Source: Winogradskyella aurantiaca
Lineage (GTDB): Bacteria; Bacteroidota; Bacteroidia; Flavobacteriales; Flavobacteriaceae
Direction: 5' to 3'
Length of the DNA stretch: 64,000 nt
NCBI RefSeq assembly: GCF_003362725.1
Contig: NZ_QKTV01000003.1
Span: 186,001 to 250,000 of the forward strand
Position 1 is the first letter of the stretch, and each line of letters begins with the position of its first letter. The translations under genes and the position numbers were made by a program. Positions 56,044 to 64,000 of the stretch are shown piece by piece. The notes below the pieces were generated by a model. That model did no database searches. It saw only the letters and a list, made by a program, of their open reading frames with translations, and was not told the origin of the DNA.

Positions 56044-56736
56044 ATGAGCACCTTAAAAGACCTTTCGTCAAAATCTGCAAGAGAGACCTTTAATAAAAAG
56101 GTGTTATCGGCAGTACCACATTTACATCCTTATGTTAAGCACCGCATTTACATAGGCGAATCCACTGGAATCATCCCAAAAAACATGTACTCTTCCAATG
56201 GTATTATTGATGAATGTATTATTAAACTATATTCTAACGGTTATGATATTGAAGCCAAATCAAACATTATAAAGCTTCAGCTGTTTAAACTTGTTGACGA
56301 ATATTTAGTTCAGCTGTTTAAAAAAGAGGCATTCCATAAGAATACAACAAGTACCGACACCATTCTTAAGGACGAACTTTCACGCCTAAATGAAGACTTT
56401 ACCATGGATGCCGATTCAGATCTGATTCTGAATACCGAGTTAACAGATATTAGTTACCATCAGCATGATAAGGATCCTCACATTTATTTGTATACCGACA
56501 AGGAAACTTCATTTTTAAATGCATTCGAAATTGAAGATTTAAGTAAATCTAAAGCTCCTAAACTGGTGCATCATTTTTACAGTTGGTTGCCTGTTAATAT
56601 TTCCAGTATAGTTGACATGTACCTGTTTGGACATTTAACTTTTGAGGAGATTGCCAAGGTTAAAGAACAACAAAAAGAACGTATTGAAAGTATATTCGAT
56701 AAGGTCAAGAAAAGCTTTAGAACTCATTTAGAATAG
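56044..56736 (+). CDS. Unknown protein with sigma-factor-like C-terminal helix-turn-helix
   Basis: 230 soluble residues without signal or membrane segments. N-terminal about 100 residues are helical and start SARETFNKKVLSAVPHLHPYVKHRI, reminiscent of sigma-70 region 2-like proteins; the tail VDMYLFGHLTFEEIAKVKEQQKERIESIFDKVKKSF resembles sigma region 4 helices (EEIA..., then a recognition-like helix). An Asp/His-rich middle (DKDPHIYLYTDKE) is unusual. So a divergent sigma-like regulator is possible, but no experimental anchor is known to me. Convergent with pabB; single gene. Confidence 0.6.
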   Translation: MSTLKDLSSKSARETFNKKVLSAVPHLHPYVKHRIYIGESTGIIPKNMYSSNGIIDECIIKLYSNGYDIEAKSNIIKLQLFKLVDEYLVQLFKKEAFHKNTTSTDTILKDELSRLNEDFTMDADSDLILNTELTDISYHQHDKDPHIYLYTDKETSFLNAFEIEDLSKSKAPKLVHHFYSWLPVNISSIVDMYLFGHLTFEEIAKVKEQQKERIESIFDKVKKSFRTHLE

Positions 56737-56739
56737 TGG

Positions 56740-58038
56740 TTAATTCTCCAGAACTTCCCGCATGGCCTTTGCTTTGAGGAGGCATTCCTCATATTCAGTC
56801 TGAGGATGACTTTTTGAGGTAATAGCACTTCCTACGGAAAAGGAAGCATATTTTTTTGTCGCATTATAAAGAATGCTCCTAATGACGACATTAAAATCAA
56901 AATCCCCATTGGGTTTAAAATAGCCGACACTTCCTGAATAGAGGCCTCTTTTAGTTTCTTCTAGTTCTTCTATGATTTTCATGGCCGAAATCTTTGGAGC
57001 CCCAGTCATACTGCCCATTGGGAAGGCTTGTTTTATAACTTCTATTCCAGAAACATCAGCCCGCATTTCAGATTCTATGGTCGATATCATTTGATGCACC
57101 TGCATAAAAGAATACACTTTGCACAACTCTGTTACCTTAACCGTTCCAGCTTTAGCTGTCTGAGACAAATCGTTTCTAACCAAATCCACAATCATAATAT
57201 TTTCACTGCGTTCTTTTTCATCTACAACTAACGCTTCTTTTAATGCATGGTCTTCATCCGGGTTTGATGAGCGACGCGCCGTACCTTTTATTGGCTGAGA
57301 TATAATGCGTCGACCTTCTCGCTTAATAAAACGTTCAGGCGTTGCAGATAACAGATACTTATCTTCAAATCGTAAAAAGGTTGAAAATGGTGGCCTAGAG
57401 ATGCTATTGAGATGTTTGTATGTAGCAATTGGAAACAATTCTATCTCTTCAGCATAAAACTCCTGGCAAAAATTAGCCTCATAAATATCCCCTCTATGAA
57501 TATGCTCCAAAAGCGTATTGACCTTATCAAAATAGGCATCCTTATGAATACGCATCTTGATCTTTGGTGGATCATGCTTAAAAGAATTGATTTCAGGAGT
57601 ATTGTTTATTTGAACCAGATCAGATTGTAATTCCTGTTCAAATTCAGCTAGATATTGGATCTTAACATTATTACCCTCTATTAAAAACAATTTCTTTGGT
57701 TGAAAAAAACACAACTCTGGAAATTCCAATTCATCAAAATTATTTGATGACAAATCTTCAATGCTGTTTTTAAGGTCATAAGTCAAATACCCAAATACCC
57801 AATCTTTAAGGGACTCTATAAATTGTTCCAGCTCAGTGAAGGCGTTTGGTGAAGCCGATTCAATTTTGCTATGTGCTCCTACGGCTAGAATAGCGTCATA
57901 CTGCGTATAACCACTATTGTGGTTATTTGAGTCCATCCATATACAATGCGTTCCGTTTTGAGCCCAGTGCAACAACCGCTCGTTGAATGCCTCAATACTA
58001 TCAACCTCAATTTGTGTGGTAGTTCTCAAATGCAACAA
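56740..58038 (-). CDS. pabB: Aminodeoxychorismate synthase component I
   Basis: Chorismate-binding enzyme of folate synthesis: glutamine-dependent partner pabA is not adjacent. Motifs: IHRGDIYEANFCQEFYAE, LLSATPERFI, ISQPIKGTARR, MIVDLVRNDLS, and AFPMGSMTGAPKISAM, the last with the PABA-type GSMTGAPK sequence that favours PabB over anthranilate or isochorismate synthase. Starts at a TTG pair near 58038; a stop codon directly precedes them. 432 residues is normal. Confidence 0.92.
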   Translation of the reverse strand: MLHLRTTTQIEVDSIEAFNERLLHWAQNGTHCIWMDSNNHNSGYTQYDAILAVGAHSKIESASPNAFTELEQFIESLKDWVFGYLTYDLKNSIEDLSSNNFDELEFPELCFFQPKKLFLIEGNNVKIQYLAEFEQELQSDLVQINNTPEINSFKHDPPKIKMRIHKDAYFDKVNTLLEHIHRGDIYEANFCQEFYAEEIELFPIATYKHLNSISRPPFSTFLRFEDKYLLSATPERFIKREGRRIISQPIKGTARRSSNPDEDHALKEALVVDEKERSENIMIVDLVRNDLSQTAKAGTVKVTELCKVYSFMQVHQMISTIESEMRADVSGIEVIKQAFPMGSMTGAPKISAMKIIEELEETKRGLYSGSVGYFKPNGDFDFNVVIRSILYNATKKYASFSVGSAITSKSHPQTEYEECLLKAKAMREVLEN

Positions 58039-58078
58039 TTACAAAAACTAAAATATAGCGAAATATTTAAAGGATGAT

Positions 58079-58489
58079 TCATTTACGGGTTTGCATATCG
58101 TTTTCTATATCACTCAAATGATGACTAAGAGCCTGAGAAGAGATATAAATTTCCTGAATTAATAAAGCCAACGATATAATTAAAAGTAATAAGGCCAATC
58201 CAAAAATCCAGACTGCTGCATTCTGTTGCTCGATATAAATTAAAAACATGGTCAAAACACAAAGCAATAAACTGCTGATACCAAATATTTGCATCCAACG
58301 CGTTAGGGTCAACCGCAGCTTTAGGTTTTTTATTTGCCGAATTAACGATTCTTCCTTTCGTTCTAAGTACTTATCTCTAAGACCTCTTATGACTGCAGCA
58401 TATGCCAAAAATCTATTGGTATATGCCAGCATGATCAATGATATGGCTGAGAATAATAGTGCCGGAGTTGTTAATGTAAGTGCTTCCAA
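58079..58489 (-). CDS. DUF2721 membrane protein
   Basis: 136 residues with three hydrophobic segments (about residues 7-22, 65-87, 92-115) and a central basic/Glu-rich stretch. The start LTTPALLFSAISLIMLAYTNRFLA and YLERKEESLIRQIKNLKLRL match DUF2721. Start is TTG 58489 preceded by AAGAAGAAGG, a purine run that could act as a ribosome-binding site. Function unknown. Sits alone between pabB and the dihydrolipoyl dehydrogenase gene. Confidence 0.78.
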   Translation of the reverse strand: MEALTLTTPALLFSAISLIMLAYTNRFLAYAAVIRGLRDKYLERKEESLIRQIKNLKLRLTLTRWMQIFGISSLLLCVLTMFLIYIEQQNAAVWIFGLALLLLIISLALLIQEIYISSQALSHHLSDIENDMQTRK

Positions 58490-58520
58490 AACCTTCTTCT
58501 TTTAGTCAACAAATTACCAA

Positions 58521-58550
58521 AAAACAAAAAAGCGAGTTTTTAACTCGCTT
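58521..58550 (-). terminator. Terminator of the dihydrolipoyl dehydrogenase gene
   Basis: Perfect 9-bp stem AAGCGAGTT / AACTCGCTT with a 3-nt loop, followed on the minus strand by a T-rich run; starts 9 nt after the lpdA stop. Confidence 0.8.
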
Positions 58551-58558
58551 AATTCTAT

Positions 58559-59959
58559 TTAAATATGCAGTGCCCGATCATCAGTTGCTGCCAGAGCAGC
58601 TTCCTTGATCGCTTCCGTATATGTTGGATGTGCGTGCGACATTCTTGAGATATCTTCTGCGGAGGCCCTAAACTCCATGGCAGTTACAGCTTCAGCAATT
58701 AAATCAGCACAGCGGGCCCCAATCATATGGACACCAAGAACCTCATCTGTTTCTTTATCAGCCAAAATCTTTACAAACCCATCAATATCCATACTAGCAC
58801 GACTTCTGCCCAAAGCTCGCATGGGGAATTGTCCTGCTTTATAAGCAATTCCAGATTCTTTAAGTTCTTCTTCGGTCTTTCCTACCGAAGCAACCTCTGG
58901 CCATGTGTATACGACACCTGGAATTAAATTATAATTGATGTGTGGTTTTTGTCCAGCCAATATCTCAGCAACAAAAACACCTTCTTCTTCAGCCTTATGA
59001 GCCAACATGGCACCTTTGACCACATCTCCAATAGCGTAAATATTTGAAGCAGTTGTTTGAAGATGTTCATTAACTTCAACCTGACCTCTATCATTTAATG
59101 CAACACCTGCTGCCTCACAATTAAGCCCGTCTGTGTATGGACGCCTACCAACGGATACCAAACAATAGTCACCTTCAAATACAACTTCTTCACCTTTCTT
59201 GTTATCTGCCTTAACTACAACATTATCACCATTGCGTTCAACAGATTTTACTTTATGAGACACATTAATTTTAAACTTGGCTTTTTTAAAGACCTTATTA
59301 AGTTCTTTAGACAATCCAGAATCCATGGTTGGTATAATACGATCCATATACTCTACTATACTTACCTCTGAACCAAGACGACGGTATACCTGACCCAATT
59401 CCAGGCCAATAACTCCACCACCAATTACAATTAAATGCTTAGGGATCTCTTTTAATTTTAAAGCTTCGGTGGAGGTAATTATACGCTCTTTATCAATATT
59501 TATAAAAGGTAAATTTCCTGGTTTACTTCCGGTTGCAATGATGGTGCTTTTTGCCTCGATCTCAGTAGTTTCTTCACCTTCTATTTTAATATGAGTGGAA
59601 TCCTTAAAACTACCCATTCCGTGATACACGTCGATCTTATTTTTGTTCATTAAAAAATCGATACCTGAGGTGGTCTGATCGACTACGGCCTGTTTTCTAG
59701 CAATCATCTGCTCAAGATTGACCTTAACATCCCCGGGAATATCAATTCCATGATCTTTAAAATGCTTGACAGCATCCTCATAGTGATGCGAGGAATCCAA
59801 AAGTGCTTTACTAGGAATACAACCTACATTTAAACACGTTCCGCCTAAGGTGTTATACTTTTCAATAATGGCAGTTTTCATACCTAATTGAGCACATCTA
59901 ATCGCAGCAACATAGCCACCAGGACCAGATCCAATTACAGCAACATCATAAGAATTCAT
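58559..59959 (-). CDS. lpdA: Dihydrolipoyl dehydrogenase (E3)
   Basis: FAD/NAD flavoprotein of 2-oxo acid dehydrogenase and glycine-cleavage complexes. FAD motif GSGPGGYVAAIRCAQLG, disulfide motif GGTCLNVGCIPSK (redox Cys pair), NAD motif GGGVIGLELGQVYRRLG, second FAD motif YAIGDVVKG and the catalytic HAHPTYTEA (His-Glu) are complete. 466 residues is the usual size. A minus-strand TACTTTTG box (59992-59999) lies 33 nt upstream. No E1 or E2 genes are adjacent. Confidence 0.96.
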   Translation of the reverse strand: MNSYDVAVIGSGPGGYVAAIRCAQLGMKTAIIEKYNTLGGTCLNVGCIPSKALLDSSHHYEDAVKHFKDHGIDIPGDVKVNLEQMIARKQAVVDQTTSGIDFLMNKNKIDVYHGMGSFKDSTHIKIEGEETTEIEAKSTIIATGSKPGNLPFINIDKERIITSTEALKLKEIPKHLIVIGGGVIGLELGQVYRRLGSEVSIVEYMDRIIPTMDSGLSKELNKVFKKAKFKINVSHKVKSVERNGDNVVVKADNKKGEEVVFEGDYCLVSVGRRPYTDGLNCEAAGVALNDRGQVEVNEHLQTTASNIYAIGDVVKGAMLAHKAEEEGVFVAEILAGQKPHINYNLIPGVVYTWPEVASVGKTEEELKESGIAYKAGQFPMRALGRSRASMDIDGFVKILADKETDEVLGVHMIGARCADLIAEAVTAMEFRASAEDISRMSHAHPTYTEAIKEAALAATDDRALHI

Positions 59960-59991
59960 AGAATTTTGGTTTCAAGTTTTAAAAACGACTA

Positions 59992-59999
59992 CAAAAGTA
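59992..59999 (-). promoter_or_regulatory. Predicted -7 box upstream of lpdA
   Basis: Exact TAnnTTTG match (TACTTTTG, minus strand). It fits the start of transcription about 25-30 nt before the lpdA ATG. The -33 element is not clear. Confidence 0.35.
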
Positions 60000-60090
60000 C
60001 AACTTGCATGTTAATTTCTAAATGGAAACCGGTGTAAACTTAGAGCTAATTACACAGAAGAATCTGAATCTTATTGGGAAGACACCATTA

Positions 60091-60131
60091 AAAAACCCAG
60101 CCACAAACTAGCGCAAATTTGTAAGACTGGG
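60091..60131 (-). terminator. Terminator downstream of the PAS-LuxR gene
   Basis: A two-part hairpin: outer CCCAG / CTGGG (60096-60100 with 60127-60131) and inner ACAAA / TTTGT (60103-60107 with 60118-60122), ending in a T-run on the minus strand. It sits about 100 nt past the stop of the regulator gene. The 272-nt gap 59960-60231 holds this and short hairpins (for example AATACTCAA/TTGAGTATT at 60206-60224), but no gene. Confidence 0.5.
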
Positions 60132-60231
60132 ATTTTGAGTTGATCTCTAAATGAGATTGATTAATTAATAGCTACATAAAAATCGTACTTATTGTAATTA
60201 TAATCAATACTCAATTTGAGTATTTTTAGTC

Positions 60232-61002
60232 TTAAATGAGATTTTGATTCATTTTAAGCATACCAATCAATTCTCCAGTAGAACTGATCTTCAGTTTTTT
60301 AAGGATATTTCTACGATGTGTGTCAACGGTATTTGGACTAATACTCAGGCTATTGGCAATCTCTTTACTTGTTTTATTAAGGACTAACAATCTTATAATA
60401 TCGCGTTCTCTATTTGAAATGCCCTCTGATAGTAATTTTCGTGAATAGGTATTAAAATATACAGTCTCATATTCATTATTGGCGTTTAATCGTTTTGCAG
60501 AAGCACAGACCTCCAAAGATATCTCACTATCCAAGACCGTATAATGGGCTAAGCCAATAATGGGTTTATTAGTCTCATCAAATTTTAAAGGAGTCGTATT
60601 CTGAATTACATTTACATACTTACCTTCATGATTTTTAAGTCGGTAATTCCAAGTATAGCTCATAAGACTGCGATCCTCTTCGGGTATTTCAGCTAATGTA
60701 AATTTCATAAGTCCATCCAAGGCCTGCAACCATTTGTCAATATCATCAGGGTGCATAAAACTCCATAAATGACGCATGCCTTTTTCCTCCAGTACATGCT
60801 TATTAATGCCTATGCAAGCCTCGATGTTTTTACTAACAAATTCGAAGCTTAAATCCTGAGTATTTGTTATGCAAAAGAAGGTGGCATTATACGGAAGGTA
60901 GACGTCTAGTTCAATAAATTTCTTAATGTGTTCCTCCAGAGAAGGTTTATCATACGAGGCAAAAATGTCCTCATAGACTTCTTTAATATTTTCTATTATC
61001 AC
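60232..61002 (-). CDS. PAS-domain LuxR-family transcriptional regulator
   Basis: 256 residues: PAS domain (about 35-165; FEFVSKNIEACIGINKHVLEEKG, WNYRLKNHEGKYVNVIQNTTPL) and a C-terminal LuxR/GerE HTH (GISNRERDIIRLLVLNKTSKEIANSLSISPNTVDTHRRNILKKL). No receiver domain. It likely senses a small ligand or redox change and binds DNA directly. Start GTG 61002; a TATATTTG box (61020-61027, minus strand) lies 18 nt upstream. Regulatory targets cannot be told. Confidence 0.88.
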   Translation of the reverse strand: MIIENIKEVYEDIFASYDKPSLEEHIKKFIELDVYLPYNATFFCITNTQDLSFEFVSKNIEACIGINKHVLEEKGMRHLWSFMHPDDIDKWLQALDGLMKFTLAEIPEEDRSLMSYTWNYRLKNHEGKYVNVIQNTTPLKFDETNKPIIGLAHYTVLDSEISLEVCASAKRLNANNEYETVYFNTYSRKLLSEGISNRERDIIRLLVLNKTSKEIANSLSISPNTVDTHRRNILKKLKISSTGELIGMLKMNQNLI

Positions 61003-61053
61003 AGGGGTTGAATATTACTCAAATATAAATAATTAGAAGTAAAATTCTAATTC

Positions 61054-61674
61054 TCACGAGGGGAATCCAAGCATATCACCCATTCCAATGGTGAATATCC
61101 AACAGCCATACAGGGCATGTTCTATAGATACTAAAAGCATGGAATTAGTTCTATTATAAGTAAAGGCAAAAACAAGCCCGCCAATAAAAGTAAGAAGAAG
61201 AACTAATAAATTTCCAAAAAACAGATGGGCCAATGAAAACAGTGTAGCGTTTATAAAAATGAGCATATTTTTTGATTCAAAGAGGCCTCTATACCGCTTG
61301 AAGAAAAAAGAGCGGTACAATAATTCCTGTGGATAAACTGATAAAATCGAATACACTAATAAAATCCCTAGCCACAATAATGGTTTGGTAGTTGGAACTT
61401 TAAAGAGTAAATCAGGATACAAGAAATAAACAAAGGCTGATGATACTACCACCAATAGCGCGAATCTTACACCCAGAATTCCAAAGAAAGCCCTCCAATT
61501 AATGACCATTTGGGTTTTCTCTATGGGATCTTTAGTTCTAACGGCCACCACTATCACATATAACAAACCACCGGCTCCCAACAAAAGTTTTGGTATTAAA
61601 TACACCGGTAAAGCCAGAAATATTGGAATCCCAACAAATAAACTAATTAATTCGTATGAGCGCCGTTGTAACAT
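61054..61674 (-). CDS. CPBP-family membrane protein with altered motif 1
   Basis: 206 residues with about six hydrophobic segments. CPBP motifs: motif 1 reads PQELLYRS where the first glutamate of EExxxR is replaced by glutamine, motif 2 FSLAHLFFGN and motif 3 SIEHALYG are intact. The change may alter or abolish protease activity, although QE forms occur in the family. Start overlaps the lrp-type stop by one base (TGATG), so it is translationally coupled to the regulator. Confidence 0.78.
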   Translation of the reverse strand: MLQRRSYELISLFVGIPIFLALPVYLIPKLLLGAGGLLYVIVVAVRTKDPIEKTQMVINWRAFFGILGVRFALLVVVSSAFVYFLYPDLLFKVPTTKPLLWLGILLVYSILSVYPQELLYRSFFFKRYRGLFESKNMLIFINATLFSLAHLFFGNLLVLLLTFIGGLVFAFTYNRTNSMLLVSIEHALYGCWIFTIGMGDMLGFPS

Positions 61675-62138
61675 CAGGGTACTGGAATTTTAGTAGAATG
61701 CTTGACTTCATTGATCATAAACATACTATGCGTACTTCCAATATGATCAATTTTGGTCAACTTGTTTACCATAAAGGTCCGAAATTCCTGCATATCAGCC
61801 ACCAAAACCTTTAATATGTAGTCATAATCGCCGCTAATATGATAACATTCCAGCACCTCTTCAAGGTTGGCAACCTGTTTTTCAAACCGAACCACATAAT
61901 CTTGAGAATGCTGCACAAGCTTTATGTGACAAAAAGCTACAAAATTTCTATTCACTTGCTTTTTGTCCAACAAAGCCACATAGCCCTTAATAACTCCCGA
62001 TTTCTCAAGTTTTCTAATGCGTTCATAAACCGCAGTTACTGACAGTCCCAGAGAAAGAGATAGTGCTTTATTGGTTTGCTTACTGTCGTTTTGAAGTAGC
62101 TCTAAAAGGGCTTTATCTGTAGCGTCAAGTTGTGGCAT
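61674..62138 (-). CDS. Lrp/AsnC-family transcriptional regulator
   Basis: 154 residues: winged HTH (LDATDKALLELLQNDSKQTNKALSLSLGLSVTAVYERIRKLEKSGVIKGYVALLD) then a RAM/AsnC ligand domain (VLECYHISGDYDYILKVLV). Usual feast/famine regulator responding to amino acids. It is divergent from a Cys/Met-metabolism PLP enzyme, with a 151-nt AT-rich gap between the start codons, and probably controls it. Co-transcribed with the CPBP gene. Confidence 0.92.
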   Translation of the reverse strand: MPQLDATDKALLELLQNDSKQTNKALSLSLGLSVTAVYERIRKLEKSGVIKGYVALLDKKQVNRNFVAFCHIKLVQHSQDYVVRFEKQVANLEEVLECYHISGDYDYILKVLVADMQEFRTFMVNKLTKIDHIGSTHSMFMINEVKHSTKIPVP

Positions 62139-62171
62139 GATGATTTTTCTAGTTATTCAATTAAAAGCAAT

Positions 62172-62179
62172 CAAATTTA
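62172..62179 (-). promoter_or_regulatory. Predicted -7 box of the Lrp-type gene
   Basis: TAAATTTG (minus strand) matches TAnnTTTG exactly, 34 nt from the lrp-type ATG. It lies inside the left arm of an imperfect dyad (62174-62204), the likely operator. Confidence 0.35.
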
Positions 62180-62204
62180 GAATATTTTTCTATAATATTA
62201 AATT
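62174..62204. promoter_or_regulatory. AT-rich imperfect dyad, possible Lrp operator
   Basis: Arms AATTTAGAATATT (62174-62186) and AATATTAAATT (62194-62204) form an imperfect inverted repeat in the divergent region. Lrp-family proteins bind AT-rich dyads. The candidate lies over the -7 box of the regulator's own gene, which would fit autoregulation. Confidence 0.35.
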
Positions 62205-62289
62205 AATATATTATTATTTTCTTTATTATTAATCTTGTATTGTTTTTAATTCTATATAGTTGGAAATTTGCCAAAATAAAATTATAGTT

Positions 62290-63504
62290 ATGGCATTTAA
62301 ACCCGCAAACAACATTCAGGATTTACAGTACTTTGGTGAATTTGGTGGAGTCAACCCATCCATTTCTGATTCTTCAACCTATACCTTTCTGTCAGCGAAA
62401 ACCATGTTTGATACTTTTGAAGGCAATGCCGATGGATGTTACTTATATTCACGTCACTCCTCCCCTTCAAATTTGTATTTAGGCCAGGCTCTTGCGGCTA
62501 TGGAAGGCACTGAAACTGCAACTGTAACGGCCTCTGGAATGGGAGCCATTACTGCAGTTCTCCTGCAATTATGTGGTAACAGTGATCATGTGGTGAGCAG
62601 CAGAACCATTTATGGGGGCACGTATGCCTTTCTGAAGAACTTCACCCCTAGAATGGGCATCTCAACTTCGTTTATTGATATTACAAAATTAGATCGTGTT
62701 GAAGCAGCCATAACAGAACACACCAAAGTTATTTTCTGCGAATCTGTTAGTAATCCTCTTCTGGAAGTAGCTGATATTGCCGCCTTGGCCAAATTGGCTA
62801 AGAAATATAAAATACAACTGGTTGTAGACAATACCTTTTCGCCGCTGTCTATTGCACCACACAAGCTTGGTGCCGATGTGGTTATTCATAGTCTAACAAA
62901 ATTCATTAACGGAGCGTCAGACACTGTTGGAGGGGTTGTTTGCGGATCTCAGGAATTAATTGATCAACTGAGAAATGTTAACGACGGGGCAGCCATGTTA
63001 CTCGGTTCAACAATGGACAGCCTTCGTTCAGCATCTGTTCTTAAAAATTTAAGAACTCTGCATGTACGCATGCAACAGCATAGTTTTAACGCTTTTTACC
63101 TGGCACAACAATTTGAAGCTCTAGGATTAAAAACGGTTTATCCAGGATTAGAGTCTCATCCATCTCATAATCTCTTTAAATCCATGATGCATCGAGACTA
63201 TGGCTTCGGTGGTATGCTAACCATTGATGTTGGATCATTAGAAAAAGCGAACGAACTCATGGAACTTATGCAAGAGGAAAATCTCGGTTACCTTGCCGTA
63301 AGCCTAGGGTTTTATAAAACACTCTTCAGTGCACCAGGATCTTCCACCTCTTCGGAAATTCCAGAAGATGAGCAAGAGGAAATGGGATTATCTGATGGGT
63401 TAATACGATTTTCAATTGGACTCGATGCGGATATTGAGCGTACTTTCTTTAAAATGAAGGAATGTATGGAGCACTTGGAAATATTAGAGCCTGAAGCTGT
63501 CTAA
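62290..63504 (+). CDS. Cys/Met metabolism PLP-dependent enzyme (methionine gamma-lyase-like)
   Basis: 404-residue transsulfuration-family enzyme: substrate region YLYSRHSSPSNLYLGQALAAMEGTE, ASGMGAI, AFLKNFTPRMG, ESVSNPLLEVADI, VVDNTFSPLS and PLP-Lys in VIHSLTKFINGASDTVGG. The start is ATG 62290 (MAFKPANNIQ). The family includes methionine gamma-lyase and cystathionine enzymes; the exact reaction cannot be fixed from sequence. Divergent Lrp regulator suggests amino-acid control. Confidence 0.88.
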   Translation: MAFKPANNIQDLQYFGEFGGVNPSISDSSTYTFLSAKTMFDTFEGNADGCYLYSRHSSPSNLYLGQALAAMEGTETATVTASGMGAITAVLLQLCGNSDHVVSSRTIYGGTYAFLKNFTPRMGISTSFIDITKLDRVEAAITEHTKVIFCESVSNPLLEVADIAALAKLAKKYKIQLVVDNTFSPLSIAPHKLGADVVIHSLTKFINGASDTVGGVVCGSQELIDQLRNVNDGAAMLLGSTMDSLRSASVLKNLRTLHVRMQQHSFNAFYLAQQFEALGLKTVYPGLESHPSHNLFKSMMHRDYGFGGMLTIDVGSLEKANELMELMQEENLGYLAVSLGFYKTLFSAPGSSTSSEIPEDEQEEMGLSDGLIRFSIGLDADIERTFFKMKECMEHLEILEPEAV

Positions 63505-63594
63505 TAATGCACTTAATTGTGATACCCTGAATTGCTCTACTCATTTGCAATTGGCATGGCAATGTTGTAACATTACTTCTTGAAATTTCAAGAT

Positions 63595-64000
63595 ATGCCT
63601 GAGGAAAACAACCTAGAAAAACTAAGTGTTGAGGATCAAACAATTATAAGTAATAAAGAACTAAAAATCTGGGAAGCCTTAATCCCAGTAGTGGCCCTAG
63701 TCGCCTTATTAGCTTATAATATCTATGTGTTTAAAGATGATGCGCTTAGTGGTAGTAACCAGTTCATCTTATTAATTGGTGCCTCCGTAGCGGCCATCGT
63801 AGGGTTCCGTAACAAAGTCTCCTACAAAGTCATGATTAAGGAAGTAGCGGAGAATGTTCGATCCACTACAGGTGCCTTACTTATTCTTTTAATGGTTGGT
63901 GCACTAGCCGGAACCTGGCTCATTAGCGGTATTATTCCCACCATGATTTATTACGGATTACAAATTCTTAATCCCACCATTTTTCTATCGGCATGCGTTA
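63595..64000 (+). CDS. nhaC: Na+/H+ antiporter NhaC (3' end outside window)
   Basis: The frame opens at ATG 63595 and runs off the end of the window, giving the first ~135 residues. After a short acidic cytosolic start come hydrophobic helices and the characteristic STTGALLILLMVGALAGTWL, then SGIIPTMIYYGLQILNP, which is the NhaC signature (ligand and ion binding region). Expected to exchange Na+ for H+ across the inner membrane. Preceded by a 90-nt gap after the PLP-enzyme gene, with no terminator seen. Confidence 0.88.
   Translation, partial: MPEENNLEKLSVEDQTIISNKELKIWEALIPVVALVALLAYNIYVFKDDALSGSNQFILLIGASVAAIVGFRNKVSYKVMIKEVAENVRSTTGALLILLMVGALAGTWLISGIIPTMIYYGLQILNPTIFLSACV

Noticed and set aside
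60206-60224. Palindrome AATACTCAA/TTGAGTATT as a terminator of the PAS-LuxR gene
   Set aside because: On the minus strand no T-run follows, and the hairpin at 60091-60131 fits better.
1-64000. tRNA, rRNA, CRISPR arrays, insertion sequences, integrases or phage genes
   Set aside because: None was recognised by sequence reading; gaps between genes are short and hold no repeats of the CRISPR type.

Overview
The window looks like an ordinary chromosomal segment of a member of the Bacteroidota, most likely a flavobacterium (Flavobacteriaceae). Reasons: AT-rich coding DNA; menaquinone as the quinone; a MoxR/Bat aerotolerance operon; Bacteroidota-type -7 boxes (TAnnTTTG) upstream of several genes; few Shine-Dalgarno sequences and many TTG/GTG starts; many lipoproteins with short lipoboxes. 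No genus can be named. No rRNA, tRNA, insertion sequence, prophage or CRISPR array was seen. The first gene (TlpA-like) and the last gene (NhaC-like) run off the window ends.

Layout. 1-5.9 kb: thioredoxin-like protein, Nnr, HolA, a lone HsdR-N nuclease-like domain, a family 2 glycosyltransferase and an OmpA-type lipoprotein. 5.9-18.1 kb, mostly minus strand: a menaquinone cluster (menE, menC, menA, menB, menD, menF and a hotdog thioesterase that probably acts as DHNA-CoA thioesterase), interspersed with a CPBP protease, a sterol-desaturase/SDR pair, a methyltransferase, CvfB and a DUF2853 protein. No menH or menG is visible here. 18.1-29.6 kb: housekeeping and small genes (esterase, GNAT, nitronate monooxygenase, RlmI-like methyltransferase, DnaK, PanB, RluA), a frameshifted gene, and an orphan histidine kinase next to a polytopic membrane protein. 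29.7-33.2 kb: a 5-oxoprolinase operon (pxpA-pxpB-pxpC) led by an NRAMP-fold transporter that lacks the canonical metal-binding residues.

33.3-50.4 kb: a long plus-strand block of envelope genes. It holds a DUF4136 lipoprotein, a beta-barrel protein, a secreted sulfatase with an intact CxAxR maturation motif, then moxR, a HAD-fold lipoprotein, DUF58, batA, a batB-batC fusion, batD, DUF4381, a lipoprotein formylglycine-generating enzyme with both catalytic cysteines, another barrel-like protein, two tandem paralogues (the first apparently starting at CTG), and a membrane TPR protein. This sulfatase / MoxR-Bat / FGE neighbourhood is the most interesting multigene feature, although a strong terminator separates the sulfatase from moxR.

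50.4-64 kb: YifB, a YheT-type hydrolase, adenine deaminase, TilS, an unknown protein with a sigma-region-4-like tail, PabB, DUF2721, dihydrolipoyl dehydrogenase, a PAS-LuxR regulator, a second CPBP protein, and an Lrp regulator divergent from a Cys/Met-metabolism PLP enzyme, ending in NhaC.
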